DNA of 64,000 bases. Origin: Alopecurus myosuroides. Lineage: Eukaryota > Streptophyta > Magnoliopsida > Poales > Poaceae. The position numbers and the translations under genes were made by a program. The notes beneath the pieces were generated by a model. That model had not been told where the DNA came from. It searched no databases and worked only from the letters and a program-made list of their open reading frames with translations. How positions within the stretch are numbered: the stretch's first letter is position 1; each line of letters begins with the position of its first letter. The stretch is from contig CM054059.1 of assembly GCA_028641055.1 (NCBI GenBank), positions 432,578,332 to 432,642,331 of the forward strand, read 5' to 3'. Of the stretch, positions 25,101-37,238 are shown in pieces.

Positions 25101-28100
25101 AATCCAACCATCTCGTAGGAAGAAACGTGGTCTCGAGAGAGAATATGTCTAGTTTGCGGCCGACTCTTTATCCGTTGGTATTGAATTTTTTCTACACTCA
25201 AGAAAAACCATTACAAGATCTACGTAAAAATTTGGCATCTTTCGGAGTACGTCTGCTATATTTAAAAAATTTAGTGCATTTGTAGATATTTAACGGATAC
25301 AATTCAAATTTAAACTGCAAGTGCTTGAAAAGGTCGAAAACATTGGATTAAAAAAATCATATTTGGCTTTTTGGTTTTATATTTAAGCATTATACAAGAA
25401 AAATAAAACAATATCAAACATGAGAGGGCCAAGACTCGACCCCGAAAAAGGAGTTTTTCGGTGTTTTAATTCCAAAAATTAATTTAAAAAATCTGAAATT
25501 TTGCATGGTGTCATCCTATGATTCGCGCAGGGTGTGGAAAAATTTGAGCAGGTTTCAGTAAAGTTATGACATACATTGCTAAGAAATCCAACCATCTCGT
25601 AGGAAGAAACGTGGTCTCGAGAGAGAACATGTCTAGTTTGCGGCTGACTCTTTATCGGTTGGTATTGAATTTTTTCTACCCTCAAGAAAAACCATTACAT
25701 GATCTACGTACAAATTTGGCATCTTTCGAAGTACGTCTGCTATATTTAAACAATTTAGTGCATTTGTAGACATTTAACGGATATAATACAAATTTAGACT
25801 GCAAATGCTTGAAAAGGTCGAAAACATTGGATTAAAAAATCATATTTGTGTTTTTGGTTTTATATTTAAGCATTATACAAGAAAAATAAAACAATACCAA
25901 ACATGAGAGGGCCAAGACTCGAACCCGAAAAAGGAGTTCTTCGGTGTTTTAATTCGAAAAATTAATTAAAAATACTCTGAAATTTTGCACGGTGTCATCC
26001 TATGATCCGCGTAGGGCGTGGTAAAAATTTGAGCAGGTTTCATTAAAGTCATGACATACATTGTTAAGAAATCCAGAAACGTGGCCTCGAGAGAGAACAT
26101 GTCTAGTTTGCAGCCGACTCTTTATCCGTTGGTATTGAATTTTTTCTACGCTCAAGAAAAACCATTACATGATCTACGTAAAAATTTGGCATCTTTCGGA
26201 GTACGTCTGCTATATTTAAAAAATTTAGTGCATTTGTAGACATTTAACGGATACAATTCAAACTTAAACTGCAAGTGCTTGAAAAGGTCGAAAACATTGG
26301 ATTAAAAAAAATCATATTTGGCTTTTTGGTTTTTATATTTAAGCATTATACAAGAAAAATAAAACAATATCAAACATGAGAGGGCCAAGACTCGACCCCG
26401 AAAAAGGAGTTTTTCGGTGTTTTAATTCCAAAAATTAATTTAAAAAATCTGAAATTTTGCACGGTGTCATCCTATGATTCGCGCAGGGTGTGGAAAAATT
26501 TGAGCAGGTTTCATTAAAGTTATGACATACATTGCTAAGAAATCCACCATCTCGTAGGAAGAAACGTGGTCTCGAGAGAGACCATGTCTAGTTTGCGGCC
26601 GACTCTTTATCGGTTGGTATTGAATTTTTTCTACCCTCAAGAAAAACCATTACATGATCTACGTACAAATTTGGCATCTTTCGAAGTACGTCTGCTATAT
26701 TTAAACAATTTAGTGCATTTGTAGACATTTAACGGATACAATACAAATTTAGACTGCAAGTGCTTGAAAAGGTCGAAAACATTGGATTAAAAAATCATAT
26801 TTGTGTTTTTGGTTTTATATTTAAGCATTATACAAGAAAAATAAAACAATACCAAACATGAGAGGGCCAAGACTCGAACCCGAAAAAGGAGTTCTTCGGT
26901 GTTTTAATTCCAAAAATTAATTAAAAATACTCTGAAATTTTGCACGGTGTCATCCTATGATCCGCGTAGGGCGTGGTAAAAATTTGAGCAGGTTTCATTA
27001 AAGTCATGACATACATTGTTAAGAAATCCAGAAACGTGGTCTCGAGAGAGAACATGTCTAGTTTGTAGCCGACTCTTTATCCGTTGGTATTGAATTTTTT
27101 CTACGCTCAAGAAAAACCATTACATGATCTACGTAAAAATTTGGCATCTTTCGGAGTACGTCTGCTATATTTAAACAATTTAGTGCATTTGTAGACATTT
27201 AACGGATACAATTCAAACTTAAACTGCAACTGCTTGAAAAAGTCGAAAACATTGGATTAAAAAAATCATATTTGTGTTTTTGGTTTTTATATTTAAGCAT
27301 TATACAAGAAAAATAAAACAATACCAAACATGAGACGGCCAAGACTCGACCCCAAAAAAGGAGTTTTTCGGTGTTTTAATTCCAAAAATTAATTAAAAAA
27401 AACTCTGAAATTTTGCATGGTGTCATCCTATGATCCGCGCAGGGCGTGGTCAAAATTTGAGCAGGTTTCATTAAAGTTATGACATACATTGTTAAGAAAT
27501 CCAACCATCTCGTAGGAAGAAACGTGGTCTCGAGAGAGAACATGTCTAGTTTGCGGCCGACTCTTTATCCGTTGGTATTGAATTTTTTCTACCCTCAAGA
27601 AAAATCATTACATGATCTACGTAAAAATTTGGCATCTTTCGGAATACGTCTGCTATATTTAAACAATTTAGTGCATTTGTAGACATTTAACGGATACAAT
27701 TCAAATTTAGACTTCAAGTGCTTGAAAAGGTCGAAAACATTGGATTAAAAAATCATATTTGTGTTTTTGGTTTTATATGTAAGCATTATACAAGAAAAAT
27801 AAAACAATACCAAACATGAGAGGGCCAAGACCCGAACCCGAAAAAGGAGTTTTTCGGTGTTTTAATTCCAAAAATTAATTAAAAAAAACTCTGAAATTTT
27901 GCACGGTGTCATCATATGATCCACGCAGGGCGTGGTAAAAATTTGAGCAGATTTCATTAAAGTCATGACATATATTGTTAAGAAATCCAACCATCTCGTA
28001 GGAAGAAACGTGGTCTCGAGAGAGAATATGTCTAGTTTGCGGCCGACTCTTTATCCGTTGGTATTGAATTTTTTCTACGCTCAAGAAAAACCATTACAAG

Positions 28101-31100
28101 ATCTACGTAAAAATTTGGCATCTTTCGGAGTACGTCTGCTATATTTAAAAAATTTAGTGCATTTGTAGATATTTAACGGATACAATTCAAATTTAAACTG
28201 CAAGTGCTTGAAAAGGTCGAAAACATTGGATTAAAAAAATCATATTTGGCCTTTTGGTTTTATATTTAAGCATTATACAAGAAAAATAAAACAATATCAA
28301 ACATGAGAGGGCCAAGACTCGACCCCGAAAAAGGAGTTTTTCGGTGTTTTAATTCCAAAAATTAATTTAAAAAATCTGAAATTTTGCACGGTGTCATCCT
28401 ATGATTCGCGCAGGGTGTGGAAAAATTTGAGCTGGTTTCATTAAAGTTATGACATACATTTCTAAGAAATCCAACCATCTCGTAGGAAGAAACGTGGTCT
28501 CGAGAGAGAACATGTCTAGTTTGCGGCCGACTCTTTATCGGTTGGTATTGAATTTTTTCTACCCTCAAGAAAAACCATTACATGATCTACGTACAAATTT
28601 GGCATCTTTCGAAGTACGTCTGCTATATTTAAACAATTTAGTGCATTTGTAGACATTTAACGGATACAATACAAATTTAGACTGCAAGTGCTTGAAAAGG
28701 TCGAAAACATTGGATTAAAAAATCATATTTGTGTTTTTGGTTTTATATTTAAGCATTATATAAGAAAAATAAAACAATACCAAACATGAGAGGGCCAAGA
28801 CTCGAACCCGAAAAAGGAGTTCTTCGGTGTTTTAATTCCAAAAATTAATTAAAAATACTCTGAAATTTTGCACGGTGTCATCCTATGATCCGCGTAGGGC
28901 GTGGTAAAAATTTGAGCAGGTTTCATTAAAGTCATGACATACATTGTTAAGAAATCCAGAAACGTGGTCTCGAGAGAGAACATGTCTAGTTTGCAGCCGA
29001 CTCTTTATCCGTTGGTATTGAATTTTTTCTACGCTCAAGAAAAACCATTACATGATCTACGTAAAAATTTGGCATCTTTCGGAGTACGTCTGCTATATTT
29101 AAACAATTTAGTGCATTTGTAGACATTTAACGGATACAATTCAAACTTAAACTGCAACTGCTTGAAAAAGTCGAAAACATTGGATTAAAAAAATCATATT
29201 TGTGTTTTTGGTTTTTATATTTAAGCATTATACAAGAAAAATAAAACAATACCAAACATGAGACGGCCAAGACTCGACCCCAAAAAAGGAGTTTTTCGGT
29301 GTTTTAATTCCAAAAATTAATTAAAAAAAACTCTGAAATTTTGCATGGTGTCATCCTATGATCCGCGCAGGGCGTGGTCAAAATTTGAGCAGGTTTCATT
29401 AAAGTTATGACATACATTGTTAAGAAATCCAACCATCTCGTAGGAAGAAACGTGGTCTCGAGAGAGAACATGTCTAGTTTGCGGCCGACTCTTTATCCGT
29501 TGGTATTGAATTTTTTCTACCCTCAAGAAAAATCATTACATGATCTACGTAAAAATTTGGCATCTTTCGGAATACGTCTGCTATATTTAAACAATTTAGT
29601 GCATTTGTAGACATTTAACGGATACAATTCAAATTTAGACTTCAAGTGCTTGAAAAGGTCGAAAACATTGGATTAAAAAATCATATTTGTGTTTTTGGTT
29701 TTATATGTAAGCATTATACAAGAAAAATAAAACAATACCAAACATGAGAGGGCCAAGACCCGAACCCGAAAAAGGAGTTTTTCGGTGTTTTAATTCCAAA
29801 AATTAATTAAAAAAAACTCTGAAATTTTGCACGGTGTCATCATATGATCCACGCAGGGCGTGGTAAAAATTTGAGCAGATTTCATTAAAGTCATGACATA
29901 TATTGTTAAGAAATCCAACCATCTCGTAGGAAGAAACGTGGTCTCGAGAGAGAATATGTCTAGTTTGCGGCCGACTCTTTATCCGTTGGTATTGAATTTT
30001 TTCTACGCTCAAGAAAAACCATTACAAGATCTACGTAAAAATTTGGCATCTTTCGGAGTACGTCTGCTATATTTAAAAAATTTAGTGCATTTGTAGATAT
30101 TTAACGGATACAATTCAAATTTAAACTGCAAGTGCTTGAAAAGGTCGAAAACATTGGATTAAAAAAATCATATTTGGCCTTTTGGTTTTATATTTAAGCA
30201 TTATACAAGAAAAATAAAACAATATCAAACATGAGAAGGCCAAGACTCGACCCCGAAAAAGGAGTTTTTCGGTGTTTTAATTCCAAAAATTAATTTAAAA
30301 AATCTGAAATTTTGCACGGTGTCATCCTATGATTCGCGCAGGGTGTGGAAAAATTTGAGCTGGTTTCATTAAAGTTATGACATACATTGCTAAGAAATCC
30401 AACCATCTCGTAGGAAGAAACGTGGTCTCGAGAGAGAACATGTCTAGTTTGCGGCCGACTCTTTATCGGTTGGTATTGAATTTTTTCTACCCTCAAGAAA
30501 AACCATTACATGATCTACGTACAAATTTGGCATCTTTCGAAGTACGTCTGCTATATTTAAACAATTTAGTGCATTTGTAGACATTTAACGGATACAATAC
30601 AAATTTAGACTGCAAGTGCTTGAAAAGGTCGAAAACATTGGATTAAAAAATCATATTTGTGTTTTTGGTTTTATATTTAAGCATTATACAAGAAAAATAA
30701 AACAATACCAAACATGAGAGGGCCAAGACTCGAACCCGAAAAAGGAGTTCTTCGGTGTTTTAATTCCAAAAATTAATTAAAAATACTCTGAAATTTTGCA
30801 CGGTGTCATCCTATGATCCGCGTAGGGCGTGGTAAAAATTTGAGCAGGTTTCATTAAAGTCATGACATACATTGTTAAGAAATCCAGAAACGTGGTCTCG
30901 AGAGAGAACATGTCTAGTTTGCAGCCGACTCTTTATCCGTTGGTATTGAATTTTTTCTACGCTCAAGAAAAACCATTACATGATCTACGTAAAAATTTGG
31001 CATCTTTCGGAGTACGTCTGCTATATTTAAACAATTTAGTGCATTTGTAGACATTTAACGGATACAATTCAAACTTAAACTGCAAGTGCTTGAAAAAGTC

Positions 31101-32307
31101 GAAAACATTGGATTAAAAAAATCATATTTGTGTTTTTGGTTTTTATATTTAAGCATTATACAAGAAAAATAAAACAATACCAAACATGAGACGGCCAAGA
31201 CTCGACCCCAAAAAAGGAGTTTTTCGGTGTTTTAATTCCAAAAATTAATTTAAAAAAAAACTCTGAAATTTTGCATGGTGTCATCCTATGATCCGCGCAG
31301 GGCGTGGTCAAAATTTGAGCAGGTTTCATTAAAGTTATGACATACATTGTTAAGAAATCCAACCATCTCGTAGGAAGAAACGTGGTCTCGAGAGAGAACA
31401 TGTCTAGTTTGCGGCCGACTCTTTATCCGTTGGTATTGAATTTTTTCTACCCTCAAGAAAAATCATTACATGATCTACGTAAAAATTTGGCATCTTTCGG
31501 AATACGTCTGCTATATTTAAACAATTGAGTGCATTTGTAGACATTTAACGGATACAATTCAAATTTAGACTTCAAGTGCTTGAAAAGGTCGAAAACATTG
31601 GATTAAAAAATCATATTTGTGTTTTTGGTTTTATATGTAAGCATTATACAAGAAAAATAAAACAATACCAAACATGAGAGGGCCAAGACCCGAACCCGAA
31701 AAAGGAGTTTTTCGGTGTTTTAATTCCAAAAATTAATTAAAAAAAACTCTGAAATTTTGCACGGTGTCATCATATGATCCACGCAGGGCGTGGTAAAAAT
31801 TTGAGCAGATTTCATTAAAGTCATGACATACATTGTTAAGAAATCCAACCATCTCGTAGGAAGAAACGTGGTCTCGAGAGAGAATATGTCTAGTTTGCGG
31901 CCGACTCTTTATCCGTTGGTATTGAATTTTTTCTACGCTCAAGAAAAACCATTACAAGATCTACGTAAAAATTTGGCATCTTTCGGAGTACGTCTGGTAT
32001 ATTTAAACAATTTAGTGCATTTGTAGACATTTAACGGATACAATTCAAATTTAGACTGCAAGTGCTTGAAAAGGTCGAAAACATTGGATTAAAAAATCAT
32101 ATTTGTGTTTTTTGTTTTATATTTAAGCATTATACAAGAAAAATAAAACAATACCAAACATGAGAGGGCCAAGACCCGAACCCGAAAAAGGAGTTTTTCT
32201 GTGTTTTCATTCCAAAAATTAATTAAAAAAACTCTGAAATTTTGCACGGTGTCATCCTATGATCCGCGCAGGGCGTGGTAAATATTTGAGCAGATTTCAT
32301 TAAAGTC
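22200..32307 (+). repeat. Tetrameric higher-order repeat (types A-B-C-D), 1928-bp period
   Basis: Four monomer types alternate. A has CGCAGGGTGTGG and TATCGGTTGG. B has a 15-bp deletion (AAATCCAGAAACGTGG). C has GAAAAATCATTACATG and GGAATACGTCTG. D has GAGCAGATTTCATT and CCATTACAAGATC. Equivalent starts repeat at 28449/30377 (A), 28934/30862 (B), 27479/29407/31337 (C) and 27965/29893/31823 (D), each 1928-1930 bp apart. The order is ABCD (22200), ABD (24130), AB (25566), ABCD (26522), ABCD (28449), ABCD (30377). Confidence 0.9.
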
Positions 32308-33726
32308 ATGACATACATTGTTAAGAAATCCAACCATCTCGTAGGAAGAAACGTGCTCTCGAGAGAGAATATGTCTAGTTTGCGGCCGACTCATTATCCG
32401 TTGGTATTGAATTTTTTCTACCCTTAAGAAAAACCATTACATGATCTACGTAAAAATTTGGCATCTTTCGGAGTACGTCTGCTATATTTAAACAATTTAG
32501 TGCATTTGTAGACATTTAACGGATACAATTCAAATTTAGACTGCAAGTGCTTGAAAAGGTCGAAAACATTGGATTAAAAAATCATATTTGTGTTTTTGGT
32601 TTTATATTTAAGCATTATACAAGAAAAATAAAACAATACCAAACATGAGAGGGCCAAGACTCGACCCCGAAAAAGGAGTTTTTCGGTGTTTTAATTCCAA
32701 AAATTAATTAAAAAAAAACTCTGAAATTTTGCACGATGTCATCCTATGATCCACGCAGGGCGTGGTAAAAATTTGAGCAAATTTCATTAAAGTCATGACA
32801 TACCTTGTTAAAAAATCCAACCATCTCGTAGGAAGAAACGTGGTCTCGAGACAGAATATGTCTAGTTTGCGGCCGACTCTTTATCCATTGGTATTGAATT
32901 TTTTCTACGCTAAAGAAAAACCATTACAAGAAAATTTGGCATGTTTCGGAGTACGTCTGCTATATTTAAACAATTTAGTGCATTTGTAGACATTTAACGG
33001 ATACAATTCAAATTTAGACTGCAAGTGCTAGAAAAGGTCGGAAACATTGGATTAAAAAATCATATTTGTGTTTTTGGCTTTATATTCAAGCATTATACAA
33101 GAAAAATAAAACAATACCAAACATGAGAGGGCCAAGACCCGAACCCGAAAGAGGAGTTTTTCGGTGTTTTAATTCCAAAAATTAATTTAAAAAAACTCTG
33201 AAATTTTGCACGGTGTCATCCTATGATCCGCGCAGGGCGTGGTAAAAATTTGAGGAGGTTTCATTAAAGTCATGACATACATTGTTAAGAAATCGAACCA
33301 TCTCGTAGGAAGAAACGTGGTCTCGAGAGAGAATATGTCTAGTTTGCGGCCGACTCTTTATCCGTTGGTATTTAATTTTTTCTACGCTCAAGAAAAACCA
33401 TTACATGATCTACGTAAAAATTTGGCATATTTCGGAGTACGTCTGCTATATTTAAACAATTTAGTGCATTTGTAGACATTTAACGGATACAATTCAAATT
33501 TAAACAGCAAGTGCTTGAAAAGGTCGGAAACATTGGATTAAAAATCATATTTGTGTTTTTGGTTTTATATTTAAGCATTATACAAGAAAAATAAAAACAA
33601 TACCAAACATGAGAGGGCCAACACTCGACCCCCGGACAAGGAGTTTTTGGGTGTTTTAATTCCAAAAATTAATTAAAAAACTCTGAAATTTGAAAGGTAG
33701 GAAGTACAGTAATAAATGATTGTTGA

Positions 33727-33798
33727 AAAGAAAAATCAGAGCTTTCTTAGCGAAGTTCGTGCCGTTGTCGGTGATAATGTTATGCGGGTAGCCGTAGC
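33727..33798 (-). pseudogene. Integrase-core fragment of a gypsy element
   Basis: The minus strand reads GYPHNIITDNGTNFAKKA, the conserved block around the second catalytic Asp of gypsy integrases. Only about 24 codons remain, directly beside the satellite boundary. No LTR or other domain adjoins it. It is probably filler or a relic. Confidence 0.65.
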
Positions 33799-34471
33799 CA
33801 GACCAAGGCCTAATGCTTAAGGCTTATAGACATGATCGGCCACGTCGGAGTCTTGGCACTGACAGCATGGGGCCCAGACGTCAGATGCTCTGTTAAACGG
33901 GCTAAGCGTGTAGTTTGAGTTTTGTGCAACGGATGTACCGAAAAGTTGTATAGTTGTAGTTCTCTGCAAGAACCACCCCAATTGTTGGAGGTTTGCGCAA
34001 TTTTCTCGAGTGGAGGAGAATCATGGCAACCTACTACTGGAATCCGGGGAATCCGCAGTAATAAGTGAGAGGCGGGTACCAGAGCCACTCAAGTAGCGAA
34101 TGGAGCATGTGATCGTTGCCAGACTACTGTGATGCGACGTGAAAGGTTAGCCAAATTGTGACGGCCATTATTCTACGCGCCGAGTAAGGCAGGCTAGCTG
34201 GACTAGGATAGCGATGCTCCTACTTACTCACACAGTCACACTGAACCTACTACTGTGATGCGCAGTTCGGCTAGCCAGAGCCAGACCGAACCGTCCCTTG
34301 AGCGGCGCGTCTGGATTGCTGACCAGCCGGTGATACGACGCACCCGACGTGACGTGCCAAGTCCAATTATCCCGTTTACAGCAGTTAATCAAACAAAGCA
34401 GCAGCACCGCACCTCTCTCCCAAGCTCACACTGCATCTCCCGTCGAGCGACCAACTCCCTCAGCCCCTTCT
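33799..34471. other. Upstream flank of the expansin-like gene
   Basis: Low-copy-looking DNA of mixed composition without a supportable ORF or transposon end. A 13-bp direct repeat (CTACTGTGATGCG) occurs at about 34124 and 34250. It presumably contains the gene's promoter. Confidence 0.4.
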
Positions 34472-34477
34472 TATAAT
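34472..34477 (+). promoter_or_regulatory. TATA-like box of expansin-like gene
   Basis: TATAAT lies about 130 bp upstream of the ATG at 34607, in a locally C-rich promoter. This would predict a leader of about 100 nt. Confidence 0.5.
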
Positions 34478-34606
34478 CCCCACTGCATCTGCCCTCCACC
34501 TGCTGTACGTCTTCTCCCCTGCCAGCCAGCGCCCAACCCCGTGCTCTTTTCGCCCTGTCCAGCGCCCAGCTGCAGCGTCGTGCTGACGGGAGGGAGTCTT
34601 CCGGGA

Positions 34607-36012
34607 ATGGCGTCCCAGCTCCTCCTCCTGCTCTTCGCTCTGCTCGCCGGCGCCTCGCACGGTGCAGCGCCGCCGCTGGGGGTGCAGACCGGCACTGCGA
34701 CGTGGTCCGGGCCAGCCGACAGCGCGCGATACGACTGTGAGTCCCATCCCCGTCCTCCTACTAGTTCACATCCATCTCTGTTTGATACGCGCGCTCCTCT
34801 ACACATTTTGCTGAAAATTCGGCCGCTGAGAGCAATAGAACATGTGTTTCATGGACATATGTATCCGTTTCTCATTGTAGTTGCGATTCTCTTAGCAAAT
34901 GTTAATTAATATACACGTCTACTTTGCATATCTCTGCACTTGATTTCTTCCGCTCACCATTAGACTCTATCCTAGTCACTTCCATCTTCTGCACGCTATT
35001 TTGGCCGGTGGGCATGCACCTGTCACTGAGTATATAGTTCAGTGGATGTTTGCTGTGCTCCTTATGAGTAGTGACATGCATCTCTGTTTGATTACGCGGC
35101 CGTGTCCCATATAGTGACATGCATCTCCGTTTATTGTTTTGCGCATGAATTGAAGACTCGGCCGTTTGTTACTTCGGGGACACTGTGCTTACCGCGCCCT
35201 TCAACAAAATGGTGACGGGATTCGGAGAAACTTCCGAAAGCGGGTGCGGGATCTGTTACAAGGTGAACTATGTTCATCTCTCTCTCTATATGTATATGTT
35301 GATTAGTACTTGTGCTTGCTTCATCACCGGGCTGGATAATGCGCAGGTAATCTGTAAGCATCCTGCGTGCTCCACTCAGGGCGTGACCGTGACGGTCACC
35401 GACCTTTGCCGTGATCCAGGCGCTCTGTGCACTGGTCTCAGCACGACTCACTTCGACATGGGGGGCTACGCCTTTGGGGCGATGGCGCTCCCAGGCCGCG
35501 CCGACGAGCTCCGAGCCGCGCCTAATGCTGGTGGGCCAGTCGATGTGACCTTCGAGTGGTAAGTGCGCTAGCTCTTCTATGTTTTTTTTTCGTGCGCTCT
35601 TCAAGTCACCAGTTCATACTCATTTTAATGGAATTCTACTGCATGCAGGACCAACTGCATCTACGACCGGCCCAACAACAGCGTCGTCTACCCGGCTTTC
35701 AGGCCGGTCGGGGAAGCCACCGAGCACGAATTCACCGTCGTCCTCATCTACACCGAGTGGAGCGCTTACTGGGAGACCGTGCAGGTGCGCATCAAGAGCG
35801 CAGGGGACGCGGAGTGGCGTGTCATGCAGCATTTTCGAGGACAGTCTTGGCAATCCAAAGACGACCAGAAGAATTATGTCTCGGTGACCCCACCTCTATC
35901 TTTCCAGGTTGACTCTATGCCTGTTGGCTCGACAGAAGTCAAGACCGTCACCATTGCAGATGTCATCCCGGTGGGATGGGAGAAGACCAAGGTCTATTAC
36001 GGCCATGCTTAG
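34607..36012 (+). CDS. Beta-expansin-like protein, four exons
   Basis: Expansins are secreted wall proteins that loosen contacts between wall polysaccharides without hydrolysis. Model: exons 34607-34736, 35156-35262, 35347-35558 and 35649-36012, introns of 419, 84 and 90 bp, all GT-AG with compatible phases, giving 270 residues, a normal expansin length. Residues 1-23 form a signal peptide (Leu-rich core). Domain 1, the double-psi beta-barrel, has ATWSGPADSARY, the Cys pairs of GCGICYKVICKHPACS, GVTVTVTDLC and the family HFD motif at 114-116 (TTHFDMGGYAFG). PGRADELR leads to domain 2 (CBM63-like), ending with DVIPVGWEKTKVYY. The GGACGY motif usual near the N-terminus is not visible; the segment reads YSAVCYFGDT. 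That may be divergence or a slightly wrong exon 2 boundary. It is the only convincing host gene here. Confidence 0.85.
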
Positions 36013-36732
36013 CCTCACAGCTGAAGACGATGCATGCACACAAAGGGCGTCACCGGAACATGCCAGGTTCAATTAATGTAGTCAGGTTATGTGGGGTTGG
36101 TGACCTTGTGTATGGAGTCAGCTTATGTGGGATTGGTGACCTTGTGTGTGGCCTGCATGCCATGAGTGACTCGTGCCTGTGTTATAATAACCTGCTGTAA
36201 CGAGAGAAACTCAACCCTGAAGATTGGAATAAAACCAAAACTCTAGTCGTCTGTCTCTCTCTTTTGATGTCTTACTATTCGATGTTCTTAGGCTACTTAA
36301 TTGGTGTGAGATCCGGAGCTGGAACCGCCGGCTGGCTGGTCAAGGAACACGTGTCAGGTCACCGCAGAAAGGTCAACCGCCTGAGCTAATCACAGGAGAA
36401 GATCACGCAGGTGACCAATGGCATTGCTCAATCACGTCCCCGGAAGAACCAAACAGTATTCCAGCCAGGGAGGGAGTGACTCTTCCTCTAACCAAGGAGA
36501 TGTCTCTATCGCCAGCCACCAAAACCCCCCAGACATAGCGCATGCAGCTACTCCCGGCTGACGGCAGCAAAACCGACACGCCGTACGTCTCTCCCGTTTG
36601 TTTCCTCGACCAGGGGAGACGCCGAACTGCGCCACTGCCCACTGCAGATGTGGCCAATTTTTTAAGGATAAGATGTGACCTAAATGATGGTCTCTTTCGT
36701 CCTTATTAACGAATCAAACCAAAAGCAACGAC
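36013..36732 (+). other. 3' UTR and downstream flank of the expansin-like gene
   Basis: Contains a near-duplicate segment (GTGGGATTGGTGACCTTGTG and GTGGGGTTGGTGACCTTGTG around 36090-36150) and the AATAAA signal at 36228. Beyond that no gene or transposon end is seen. It ends at 36733, where the duplicated segment starts. Confidence 0.5.
36228..36233 (+). terminator. Polyadenylation signal of expansin-like gene
   Basis: AATAAA lies 216 bp after the stop codon, a usual plant 3' UTR length. Confidence 0.6.
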
Positions 36733-36910
36733 ATGCATGGTGCTACGTTCCAGAATTATTGCACCAACACCAAATAAAACAAAAACCGAAATGAACGGTC
36801 AGGGGTTCAGTGCGTACGTGCCCACGGGTTCGCTTTCTCGTAGGCGGCATGCAGTACCGGAGGACAAACCACGGCAGGACGTGAGCGAGCAACGGCGCCC
36901 TCCATTTGCG

Positions 36911-36935
36911 CCCCCCCCCCCCCCCCCCCCCCCCC
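36911..36935 (+). repeat. Poly-C tract of 25
   Basis: The paralogous position at 50643-50651 has only 9 C. A second tract differs as well: 13 C at 38544-38556 against 10 at 52261-52270. Either fast homopolymer mutation or assembly error could explain this. Confidence 0.8.
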
Positions 36936-37238
36936 GGGCCGTCAGACCGGTGTCCGCGGATTTTGTGGTCGTGCTAGGTAGCGGCGTCCCCAACCGGCTG
37001 CCCTCTAAACGCCAACCATGTTTTCTTTTGATTAAACTATTTTGTATTTGATGAAAACACTCGATAAACTAGGTAAATAATAATTGTACAAACACACAAA
37101 TAGTTGCATAGTTATTACAATAATTTAAATATTTTAAATTCTTCAAATTCGTACAAACAAATCTTCCTAATCGAACTACTCGTTAGCTCTTACAGCCCAT
37201 AAGTGTGCCACAAGATCAGCCTGAAGTTGATGGTGAAC

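Larger units (their letters stand above)
18458..33691 (+). repeat. Satellite block 1: about 31 head-to-tail monomers of about 485 bp
   Basis: Using the motif ATGACATAC as monomer start, copies begin near 18808, 19292, 19776, 20260, 20746, 21230, 21716, 22200, 22685, 23159, 23645, 24130, 24609, 25082, 25566, 26051, 26522, 27006, 27479, 27965, 28449, 28934, 29407, 29893, 30377, 30862, 31337, 31823, 32308, 32795 and 33272. Spacing is 470-488 bp. Conserved blocks include GCACGGTGTCATCCTATGAT, AGGTTTCATTAAAGT, CGAGAGAGAACATGTCTAGT, TTTGGCATCTTTCGGAGTAC and AAGCATTATACAAGAAAAAT. The monomer is AT-rich. I do not recognise it as pSc119.2, Afa or another named cereal satellite. Outer monomers read CCCCGGACAAGG where the core reads CCCCGAAAAAGG, so the edges are more diverged, as expected for homogenised arrays. 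Confidence 0.97.

Noticed and set aside
19115..30496. Recurrent minus-strand ORF of about 68 codons in the satellite monomers
   Set aside because: It overlaps the plus-strand ORF and depends on the same conserved stretch. Its end varies with A-run length between copies, so I treat it as a shadow.
18458..33691. CRISPR-like or gene-cluster interpretation of the regular array
   Set aside because: The whole 485-bp unit is repeated without variable spacers, and the context is a plant genome. It is a satellite.
33810..34088. 92-codon minus-strand ORF upstream of the expansin-like gene
   Set aside because: No domain, no promoter on that strand and no homologous motif; probably chance.
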